From JBBKWH01 sp037968855 (GTDB taxonomy: Bacteria > Pseudomonadota > Gammaproteobacteria > Pseudomonadales > Moraxellaceae): DNA of 64,000 nt. Of the stretch, positions 17,786 through 26,800 are shown piece after piece. How positions within the stretch are numbered: the stretch's first letter is position 1; the number at the start of each line of letters is the position of its first letter. Where the stretch lies: NCBI GenBank assembly GCA_037968855.1, contig JBBKWH010000014.1, positions 114,421 through 178,420 of the forward strand, given 5' to 3'. A program made the translations under genes and the position numbers. The notes under the pieces are model-generated. The model had not been told where the DNA came from and made no database searches. It saw only the letters and a list, made by a program, of their open reading frames with translations.

Positions 17786-20149
17786 ATGTCTGCAAATGCA
17801 CCTAATGAGCAGCCACCAGCAGCGAATTCGAATCGTTCTGGTCTGCGTGATAGCCAAGCGATGGCAAAGCTCGATCGCCGTCGTCGCACCAAAGATCGTC
17901 TCGCCAATGGGATGATTGCGGGAGGTGGTGTTTTTGTCTTGATCGCTATTTTGGCGATTTTTGTCTATCTGCTCAGTGAGAGTTGGCCGCTTTTTGCACC
18001 GTCAAGTGTCGAAAAAGAGCACAGCTTTCAAACCACATCGACTCAGGCCAATGCCAGTTTTGTCGAACTTGATGAGTTTGACTTGGCAGGCATGCGCTTA
18101 ATGCCCAATGACGGCTTTGTACAGTTTTTTGATGTCAAAACTGGTCAGTCAACGGGTGGTGTGGCACTAGAGATTCCAGAAGGAGTGTCGATTAGCAGTG
18201 TTCGCCGTGGTCCTATTTTGGATGGACTGGTCGGTGTGGGCTTGTCGAACGGTCAGTTGATTGTGTTTAAGCCAAGTTTTAGCTCACAAGGTGTGGATGC
18301 ACAGCGCACAGTTGAAGCGGCTTTGAGCTTTCCATTTGGCAATGCGCCATTGACTGTGAGCGATTTTGCACAGCCATTAGTCAACTTTTCTTTGCGCAGT
18401 GACAACAGTGATTTGCAAGTCTTGGCCGTTGTAGACAGTCGGCTAAAATGGCAGCGTTTTGCCCATGCTGATGGTGGTGGCTTGGGTGGTGGTGTGGCGG
18501 GTGGTTTATCGCTAGATGCAGCTCTTGGCGGTGACTCTAGCAATGCCAGCGATGTCTACGAGCGTCAAAGCACCGAAGATATTGCAGTTGATGCTGCCAA
18601 TATTAGCGCGGTGCATGTGGGGCAGGGTGGACGTTGGTTCTATCTGCTGACCCGTCAGGGCATGGTGCAAGTGCTAAACAAGACCGAATCGGGCATTGTT
18701 TTGTATGATCAAGTTCGTGTTGATCAAGATGGCGCCATTACCACCTCGTCTATGTTGCAAGGTGATATTTCGTTGCTATTGGGCACGGCAACGGGTCATG
18801 TGAGCCAATGGTTCTTGGTGCGGGGTAGCGACCAAGAGCAGCGTATGACGTTGACCAAAATTCGTGAGTTTGACGTGAGCAGCGCACCAATTACGGTGAT
18901 CCAGCCTGAAGCACGTCGTAAAGGCTTTTTGGCCGGTGACCAAGAGGGTAACGTGGGCTATTTTTATACCACGTCGAACCGGACAGTTAATGTTGCCAAA
19001 ATGGCAGATTCGCCAATTACCGCTATGACTTTGTCTAACCATAGCGCAGGTATGTTGGTTGACAGCATGAAAGGCAGTAGCTTCTGGGAAGTCGATGCCG
19101 AGCATCCAGATGTGTCGTTCTCGTCGTTGTGGGGCAAAGTCTGGTACGAGTCCTATCCAGAGCCACAATACGTCTGGCAGTCAACATCGGGTAACGTCGA
19201 TTTTGAGTCAAAAATGTCTTTGATTCCATTGACGTTTGGTACATTAAAAGCAGCGTTCTGGGCCATGCTATTGGCTGCACCTTTGGCGATTGCAGGCGCG
19301 ATGTATACCGCCGCGTTTATGTCACCTGCACTGCGTACTAAGATCAAGCCAACCATCGAATTGATGCAGGCATTGCCAACGGTTATTTTGGGCTTTTTGG
19401 CCGGTTTATGGTTAGCGCCATTGACGGCAAAATACCTACCGGCGATCTTTAGCTTATTGATTATTGTGCCGATTGTGATTTTGGTTTGTGGCTTCTTGTG
19501 GATGCAAATTCCGCTCGAAAAACGCAATCGAATTCCGGCAGGTATCGCGCCGGTGGTGCTGATTTTGCCAATCATGATTGCGGTCAGTGCGGCATTCTTG
19601 TTGTCCCAGCCGTTTGAACATGCGGTGTTCTCTAACTATGGCGGCTCGTTGGTCAGTTGGTTGCGTGCCAATGGTATCGACTATCAGTCACAAAACGCGC
19701 TGATCATTGGTTTGATCATGGGCTTTGCGGTAATCGCGCCGATTTTCTCGATTTCAGAAGACGCCTTGTTTGCTGTGCCTCAGCATTTGGTCAATGGATC
19801 ATTGGCCTTGGGTGCAACGCCGTGGCAAACCCTGATGACGGTAATTTTGCCTACTGCGTCACCGGGTATTTTCTCGGCGGTCATGATTGGCTTTGGTCGT
19901 GCCGTGGGTGAAACCATGATTGTGCTGATGGCAACCGGTAATACGCCGATTATGGACCTAAGTCTGTTTAATGGCATGCGGACGTTGTCTGCAAACGTGG
20001 CGGTTGAGATGGGTGAGGCCGAGGTCGGATCGACGCACTTCCGTGTGCTGTTCTTGTCCGCGCTGGTCTTGTTCGTGATGACCTTTATCCTCAATACCGC
20101 AGCCGAAGTGGTGCGGGCACGCCTACGCAAAAAGTACGGCTCGCTCTAA
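17786..20149 (+). CDS. pstC: Phosphate ABC transporter permease PstC (long form)
   Basis: 787 residues, more than twice E. coli PstC. A cytoplasmic basic N-terminus (RDSQAMAKLDRRRRTKDR), one helix at about 42-64, a large periplasmic part (about 70-470) with repeat-like strands of beta-propeller type, then the true permease domain with helices from about 485 to the end, including the coupling motif around GATPWQTLMTVILPTASPGI. Long PstC forms are known in Pseudomonas and Acinetobacter. The function of the inserted domain is not known to me. It precedes pstA by 12 bases. Confidence 0.92.
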   Translation: MSANAPNEQPPAANSNRSGLRDSQAMAKLDRRRRTKDRLANGMIAGGGVFVLIAILAIFVYLLSESWPLFAPSSVEKEHSFQTTSTQANASFVELDEFDLAGMRLMPNDGFVQFFDVKTGQSTGGVALEIPEGVSISSVRRGPILDGLVGVGLSNGQLIVFKPSFSSQGVDAQRTVEAALSFPFGNAPLTVSDFAQPLVNFSLRSDNSDLQVLAVVDSRLKWQRFAHADGGGLGGGVAGGLSLDAALGGDSSNASDVYERQSTEDIAVDAANISAVHVGQGGRWFYLLTRQGMVQVLNKTESGIVLYDQVRVDQDGAITTSSMLQGDISLLLGTATGHVSQWFLVRGSDQEQRMTLTKIREFDVSSAPITVIQPEARRKGFLAGDQEGNVGYFYTTSNRTVNVAKMADSPITAMTLSNHSAGMLVDSMKGSSFWEVDAEHPDVSFSSLWGKVWYESYPEPQYVWQSTSGNVDFESKMSLIPLTFGTLKAAFWAMLLAAPLAIAGAMYTAAFMSPALRTKIKPTIELMQALPTVILGFLAGLWLAPLTAKYLPAIFSLLIIVPIVILVCGFLWMQIPLEKRNRIPAGIAPVVLILPIMIAVSAAFLLSQPFEHAVFSNYGGSLVSWLRANGIDYQSQNALIIGLIMGFAVIAPIFSISEDALFAVPQHLVNGSLALGATPWQTLMTVILPTASPGIFSAVMIGFGRAVGETMIVLMATGNTPIMDLSLFNGMRTLSANVAVEMGEAEVGSTHFRVLFLSALVLFVMTFILNTAAEVVRARLRKKYGSL

Positions 20150-20161
20150 AGGATCATGCAG

Positions 20162-21823
20162 ATGAACGTCAAAAATTACTTCAAAAGCGGCGAAGCCTAC
20201 GTCTGGCTTAATGCCGGTGCTGTTGCAATCTGCTTGCTGATGATCGTTGGCATCATGTCGCTGATTGCAGTGCGTGGGATGAGCCATTTTTGGCCCGCCG
20301 ATGTGATGCAGGCAACCTATGCTGTTGATGGTCAAAGCCAGATTGTATTGGGCGAGATCTATGACGAAAAAACCGATCCAGTCTCGCGGTTAACCGAAGC
20401 TGGCATGACTGTGCCTGCTGGTTTGGCGCCAACTGACCCGATTGATCGCTGGTCGATCAAGCAAGGTAACAAAGACGTCACCGGCCAAGACTTTGTCTGG
20501 GTCACCGTGCCATTCTTAAAAGACATTAGCTATCCCAAAGACGTGATCAAACTAGAGCGCTTGGAGTACGGCAATTTTTATGGCCGTCTGCAACAAGTGA
20601 TCGTTGATGGCAAAGTGACCAGCGGTGCTGCGGCGATTGAGGCACTCGAACAAGGTATCGAACGCAGCAATGACTTGCACAGCAAAATTACTGACCTAGA
20701 AAAAGGCAAGATTGGCTCGATTAACTACGACATGGAGCAACTACGCTTACATACGCGTAAATTGCAACTTGAGAACAAGTTAACCGCTGCTACCCAAGCC
20801 AACATTGATAGCCAGCGTGCCGCATTAGACAAGCAGTTTGCAGTCGAGCAAGCCAAGCTTGATGTGCTGTACACCGATCTGGCGCGTGACAGTGCCACAT
20901 TCGTGACCACCGACGGAACTGCCAAAGAGCTGCCACTCAGCCAAGTGCTGCATGTCAGCCAGCCCAACGCCATGAACGTGGTGCAAAAGCTGGGCATGTA
21001 CTTTGCTAATATTTGGCGTTTCTTGTCAGAAGATCCACGCGAAGCCAATACTGAAGGCGGTGTATTCCCTGCTATCTTTGGTACCGTTTTGATGGTGCTG
21101 ATGATGACCGTGATCGTCACGCCACTAGGTGTGATTGCGGCCATCTATCTGCGTGAATATGCCAAACAAGGTCAGATCACCCAGATTATCCGCATCGCGG
21201 TGAATAACTTGGCTGGTGTGCCGTCTATCGTGTATGGCGTGTTTGGTCTGGGTTTCTTTATCTATGTGGTCGGCGGTAGTATTGATGAACTGTTTTATCC
21301 AGAGTCATCGCCGCAACCTGTCTTTGGGACACCGGGTTTGTTGTGGGCATCGATTACCTTGGCATTGCTGACCTTGCCAGTGGTGATTGTGGCCACCGAA
21401 GAAGGCTTGTCACGGATTCCACGCTCGTTAAAAGAAGGCTCTTTGGCCCTTGGTTCAACCAAGGTCGAAACCCTGTGGCGCGTCGTGTTACCTATGGCAG
21501 CCCCATCGATCATGACCGGTATGATTTTGGCCATTGCGCGTGCGGCGGGTGAAGTTGCTCCCTTGATGTTGGTCGGTGTGGTCAAATTGGCCCCGACGTT
21601 GCCACTTGATGGCAATGCGCCGTTCTTACACATGGATCGCAAGTTTATGCACTTGGGTTTCCACATTTATGATGTGGGCTTCCAAAGTCCAAACGTTGAA
21701 GCAGCACGTCCGTTGGTTTATGCCACGGCCCTGTTGTTGGTATTGGTGGTGGCGACGTTGAACCTGTCAGCCATCTCTTTGCGTAACAAGTTGCGTGAAA
21801 AGTACAAAGCGCTTGAGCACTAA
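20162..21823 (+). CDS. pstA: Phosphate ABC transporter permease PstA (long form)
   Basis: 553 residues against about 300 in E. coli. One helix near residues 18-38, then a periplasmic insertion (about 50-290) that ends in a predicted coiled coil (residues about 165-235, rich in Lys, Glu, Leu and Gln), then the permease domain with coupling motif GSTKVETLWRVVLPMAAPSI. ATG 20162 is preferred over 20156 because the ribosome site AAAGGA at 20148-20153 then has an eight-base spacing. PstC and PstA are both enlarged on the periplasmic side, so the two extra parts may contact each other or PstS; that is inference. Confidence 0.92.
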   Translation: MNVKNYFKSGEAYVWLNAGAVAICLLMIVGIMSLIAVRGMSHFWPADVMQATYAVDGQSQIVLGEIYDEKTDPVSRLTEAGMTVPAGLAPTDPIDRWSIKQGNKDVTGQDFVWVTVPFLKDISYPKDVIKLERLEYGNFYGRLQQVIVDGKVTSGAAAIEALEQGIERSNDLHSKITDLEKGKIGSINYDMEQLRLHTRKLQLENKLTAATQANIDSQRAALDKQFAVEQAKLDVLYTDLARDSATFVTTDGTAKELPLSQVLHVSQPNAMNVVQKLGMYFANIWRFLSEDPREANTEGGVFPAIFGTVLMVLMMTVIVTPLGVIAAIYLREYAKQGQITQIIRIAVNNLAGVPSIVYGVFGLGFFIYVVGGSIDELFYPESSPQPVFGTPGLLWASITLALLTLPVVIVATEEGLSRIPRSLKEGSLALGSTKVETLWRVVLPMAAPSIMTGMILAIARAAGEVAPLMLVGVVKLAPTLPLDGNAPFLHMDRKFMHLGFHIYDVGFQSPNVEAARPLVYATALLLVLVVATLNLSAISLRNKLREKYKALEH

Positions 21824-21876
21824 GCGCTATATCGCGCGCTTTGCGCCTAGACTTTTATCCGAATGAGGATGATGCC

Positions 21877-22752
21877 ATGATCACCGAAACTCTGACCCCA
21901 ACCAGTCAGCCGAAGAGTCCCACTATGAATCAATCAGCGCCAAAATCGATGTCTACTCAAATGCCACAAGGCAGCACCTCTTTGGACATGAGTAACGAAG
22001 ATGTGTGCCTACAAACCAAAGATCTCAATTTGTTTTATGGCCAAAAACAAGCGCTCTTTGATGTCAATATGCTGATTCCACGCAAGCGCGTGACAGCCTT
22101 TATCGGGCCATCAGGTTGTGGTAAATCAACGCTACTGCGAACCTTCAACCGCATGAACGACTTGGTCGATGGCTGCAAGGTCGATGGCCAAATCTTAATG
22201 GATGGCCAAGATATTTTTGATAAAAGTGTCGATATCACCAGCTTACGTCGTCGCGTTGGGATGGTGTTCCAAAAGCCAAACCCATTCCCCAAGTCGATCT
22301 ACGAAAACGTCTGCTATGGCTTGCGTTTGCAAGGCATCAAAAACAAAGCGGTGCTTGATGAAGCGGTCGAAAAATCGCTGAAAGGGTCTGCGTTGTGGGA
22401 CGAAGTGAAAGATCGTCTGAATGAATCAGCATTGGGTCTGTCGGGTGGTCAGCAGCAGCGTCTGGTGATTGCGCGCGCCATTGCCATTGAGCCAGAAGTC
22501 TTGCTGTTAGATGAACCATGTTCTGCCCTTGATCCGATCTCAACCCTCAAAGTTGAAGAACTGATTCATCAGCTCAAAGAGCAATTCACGATCTTGATCG
22601 TCACGCACAACATGCAGCAAGCGGCACGGGTGTCCGATTACACCGCCTTTATGTATTTGGGCAAAATGATTGAACATACCGACACCAATACCATCTTCAC
22701 CAATCCGCATCAAAAGCAGACTGAAGACTATATCACCGGCCGTTACGGCTAA
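21877..22752 (+). CDS. pstB: Phosphate ABC transporter ATPase PstB
   Basis: ATPase of the phosphate importer: GPSGCGKST (Walker A), Q-loop in VFQKPNPFPKS, signature LSGGQQQR, VLLLDEPCSALDP (Walker B and D-loop), and THN (switch His). 291 residues from ATG 21877 with GAGGA seven bases upstream. An N-terminal extension of about 50 residues rich in Ser, Pro, Gln and Met precedes the core, which E. coli PstB lacks. Confidence 0.95.
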   Translation: MITETLTPTSQPKSPTMNQSAPKSMSTQMPQGSTSLDMSNEDVCLQTKDLNLFYGQKQALFDVNMLIPRKRVTAFIGPSGCGKSTLLRTFNRMNDLVDGCKVDGQILMDGQDIFDKSVDITSLRRRVGMVFQKPNPFPKSIYENVCYGLRLQGIKNKAVLDEAVEKSLKGSALWDEVKDRLNESALGLSGGQQQRLVIARAIAIEPEVLLLDEPCSALDPISTLKVEELIHQLKEQFTILIVTHNMQQAARVSDYTAFMYLGKMIEHTDTNTIFTNPHQKQTEDYITGRYG

Positions 22753-22781
22753 TTTCTCGCAGGGTAGGGGAGCAGATACAT

Positions 22782-23504
22782 ATGCCAAATCATGAAGATT
22801 TTACCCACCACATCTCGCAGCAGTTTAATGCGGATTTGGAAGAGGTCCGTACACAGTTTTTGGCGATGGGTGGTTTGGTCGAGCAACAGGTTGCAGACGG
22901 TATTCATGCCTTGCTAGATACCGATGCGGCCATGGCCATGGCGGTGCAACAAACCGATAAGCGCGTCAATCAGATGGAAAGTCAGATTGATGAATCGTTG
23001 GTGCGTATTTTGGCCCGTCGCCAGCCAGCAGCCAGCGACTTGCGTATGGTGATTGCGATTAGCAAAGCCAATACCGATCTTGAGCGGATTGGTGATGAGG
23101 CCAGCAAAATCGCGCGTATTGCCCAAGCATTGAGCGAAGAAGGCGAGTCACCACGGGGCTACACCGAAGCACGCCACATCGGTAACCAAGTGCGCTTGAT
23201 GATCCACGAAGCCTTAGACGCATTTGCACGCTTAGATGCCGAACAAGCCTTGCGTGTGATGCAAACCGATGCCGATATCGACCGTGAATATCAGTCTGCA
23301 ACGCGTGCACTGATGACCTATATGATGGAAGATCCGCGTTATATTAGTCGTGTGATTAACGTGCTGTGGGTACTACGCGCCCTAGAGCGTGTGGGTGATC
23401 ATGCCCGTAATATTTCGGAGCAAGTCATCTATATGGTCAAAGGTGAGGACGTACGTCATACCCACTACGATATTATTGAGCGCCAGCTACAAGATCTAAA
23501 TTAA
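22782..23504 (+). CDS. phoU: Phosphate-signalling regulator PhoU
   Basis: 240 residues, two three-helix repeats with the metal-binding signatures of PhoU (ERIGDEASKIAR in the first half, ERVGDHARNISEQ in the second). It links Pst activity to the PhoR-PhoB system and lowers pho expression when phosphate is plentiful. Ribosome site AGGGGAG precedes ATG 22782. It closes the pst operon; phoB and phoR are not in the window. Confidence 0.95.
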   Translation: MPNHEDFTHHISQQFNADLEEVRTQFLAMGGLVEQQVADGIHALLDTDAAMAMAVQQTDKRVNQMESQIDESLVRILARRQPAASDLRMVIAISKANTDLERIGDEASKIARIAQALSEEGESPRGYTEARHIGNQVRLMIHEALDAFARLDAEQALRVMQTDADIDREYQSATRALMTYMMEDPRYISRVINVLWVLRALERVGDHARNISEQVIYMVKGEDVRHTHYDIIERQLQDLN

Positions 23505-23811
23505 GCGATTGGTCTGCACCGCCAATCTCGCGCGGACAAGGCCTTGCTCTGTAAAACACTGACGAATGGCATTTCGCTGTTGGTCAGTGGCAACTCCTTC
23601 CCTTGTGGTAAAGCAACGATGCACGACACAATATCCACCAAATCATGTCTGGATTTTACATTTATGCAGAGAGTGTGGATAAGCATCGAAAACTGCCTAC
23701 TCACGTCTTTGATATGTAAATTTTAGATAAAAGATCTAACTGGTTCGGCACTGTCTTGCAGACCTTTTATGCAACACAACGCTGTAATGCCAATTCGATG
23801 AGTGTTCGTCT
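23505..23811. other. Intergenic region phoU / DUF11 protein
   Basis: About 300 bases. An inverted repeat CACTGAC (23557-23563) / GTCAGTG (23583-23589) with a 19-base loop is present but lacks a T-run, so I do not call it a terminator. The part before the next gene is AT-rich and should hold its promoter. I see no gene or RNA in it. Confidence 0.45.
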
Positions 23812-26800
23812 ATGACCGTCCTGTCTCGTTCTAATCCGCTTGCGCAGATCAGCTCGTTTGCTTTTGCAACCCTCTGTCTGCTTGTGTGGTCTATGCAAGC
23901 TCAGGCGTATCGAATTGGCGAAAACAGTGGCGGCGTCAGTACGCCCGCAAATTACAGCACAGGCACATCTGCGTCTGATACCAAACCGATTGCCAGTCGA
24001 AGTAATCTAACCGCAACGCTCTCTATTAATAGTGGAACCTATCAAACGAGTGCTTTTGGTTGTGGTTTTTTTGGATTGGGTCCATGTACTGCACCATACG
24101 AACAACTATCCAACAATGACGTGCTGGGTGCAAAAGAATCAGGTGCAAGTAATAACGCCACCAGCAGCATGTTTAGCCCCAATTTGCCGATCAACAACAC
24201 GCGTACAGCCAGTAATAGCAACATGGGCGCATGGCGCGTGGTGCACTCTGTTGGTGCTTGTAATGTAGCCAGCTCTAACGAATGTACGACTGGCAACAAC
24301 ACATTAACCATTACGTTTAACCGTCCGGTGTTAAACCCAGTGATTCATCTATCCGAATTGGGTGGATTAGTGGGTACAGAGGGATCACCAACCACGACTG
24401 TGCATACTCGTTTAACCCTTGATCAGGTGAATGGGGGTACAGCATCCGCAGCCACCTTAAGTTTGCTTGCTAGTAACAGTAATTTGACTGTTGTCGGAGG
24501 TAATAAGATTCAAGCGGCTAACGTGGCTGCTGGATCAACGATTAGCTGTACTGCTGGTGGTACCAATACAGGGTGTGGCTCTGTTAAGGTCACTGGTCTG
24601 ATTACCTCTATTCGTTTTGCTAGCTCAATTTACATTAACCGGATTAGTGGTGCCAATCCGACAGCTGATACCGCTGATGGCTATGCTATTAACGTCACAG
24701 TTGATGAAGATTTTGGTGATGCCCCTGCCAGCTATGATAACGATGGTACAAATGGCGCAGCTAGCCACGTGGTCGGCAACTTATATCTAGGGGGTAGTGT
24801 TGCGGCAGATAACCTCAATGTCTTGAACTATAGCAGCCCTGTGATCACTGCCAGCCCCAATGCAAATGGCGCAGATGCCGACGATAACGGCGCGACTTTT
24901 CCTGCGATTAGTGGCTTGACTGTAGGTTCGACATATACCGCAAGTACCACTATATCGGCACATACGGCGACTGCACGTGTGTGTGGCTGGATTGATTTTA
25001 ATCTAAGTGGCACATTTGATAATGCGACCGAGCGCGCTTGTGCTGATAGTCCAGCGAATAGTGCGTCTAGTAATGTGAATTTGACGTGGACTGTTCCCAA
25101 TGGCTCATCACCCTCAACAGGCACACGTCAGTCACGAGTCCGTGTTAGCTATGACACCACCAACGTCCAAGACCCAACGGGGCGCTTGGGTAGCGGTGAA
25201 GTCGAAGACTACAAAGTCACGATTAACTCGGCCATCAGCAATCCACCGCTTAACTGTACAAGCAACATGTATGCATTATTAAATGGCGGTAGTGGTACGA
25301 CGTTTAACAAAATACAGGCGATTACGACCGGTGGTACAACCAGTGGTAGTGTTGTGGCAACCGTTGCAAGTGGTGCAACTAATGTGAATGCGGCATTGGC
25401 GCTATCGGCAGATGGCACAAAAATATTTGTACCCACCGACTACGAAACCCTTTGGGTTTACGATGTTGCGTCTGGCGCACAAGTGTCTAACAATGCGTTT
25501 GCGACGCAAGATGCGAATGTTCGTATGCTTCGAGCAACGGTAACCAACAACAACGTTGGCTATTTTGGTGCTGACGACAAGCTGTATCAGTTTTCTACGA
25601 GTGCCCCATATACCGTGACTGGACCGGTCACCATGAGCGTGATCAATACCGATGCGTATGGGGGTCTCAGTCCAACCCCAAGCCTGTCGGGTAGTGGTGA
25701 CTTTTTTGCCGATGCCAGTGGTAACTTGTTTTTATCAGTCAACCCATCAAGTCAATCACCTAACTTTATTGATACTTTCCGTATTGCGTCTAACGGTAAT
25801 ACACTATTTTTGGGCCGGATTAGCAGTGGTGTAACAGCGAATGTGACCTATGGTGGATATGCAGCCCTTTCTTCTGGTATTTATGCAAGTACCTCAAATG
25901 GCTTATTACAATCGGTCAGCTATGATAACTTTTCGGCTAGTGCCGTCGCAAATAATACGGCAATCAGTAACAGTGACTTGGCCAGTTGCTTTTATCCAAA
26001 CCTAACGCCGACTGCTGTTGCCACCAAGACCGCGACCAAAGTTGCGGGTAGTGCTGGTGCAGTGATTCGGGCTGGCGATACGCTGGAATACAATATTGTG
26101 ATCCGCAACACTGGTACGCTGGCTGCTGCGGGGACAACGTTCCAAGATACGATCCCTGCTGGTACGACCTATGTGCCCAACAGTACGTTTTATAACTATA
26201 ACGGCGCTGGCACATTACAGGCTTTAGCCGATGTGTCTGGTGCAATGCCGTTTGCAGTAGAGCGAAAAATTTCGTCACCGGGTCAAGGGGTCGGTGTACT
26301 GTTGGTGGATAAAACCACGGGCAGTGCGGTGACTGATCGAGACAAAGAGGTGATTATCCAGTTCCGCGTCATTGTTAATGCCAGTGCCACCAATGTGCAA
26401 AACCAAGGTGTCATGAAGTACATTGATGATCCAGGTCCACCGACATACATCACAGTGGTCACGGATGATCCGACCACCCCAGAACCAAACGATGCCACCA
26501 CCAGTGCAATCGAAAATGCTGACCTTGTTATTAGCAAAACTGACGGTGTAACCAGTGTGACTGCGGGTGGTAGCACGACCTATACCATGGTAGTCACCAA
26601 CAACGGGCCATTTGCCGTTACCAATCCGGTCATTCAAGATCCCGCTGTTGTTGGTATTGTGCAAAAAGCCCTGACCTGTACTGCCAGTACCAATGCAACC
26701 TGTCCAACGGCTGGCAACCTAACCGTAGCCAATCTAAAGGCTGGTTTAGCCATTCCGTCGATTCCGGTGGGCGAGTCGGTCACATTTACACTGACCGCAG

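Noticed and set aside
23557..23589. Terminator after phoU
   Set aside because: The inverted repeat has a 19-base loop and no T-run.
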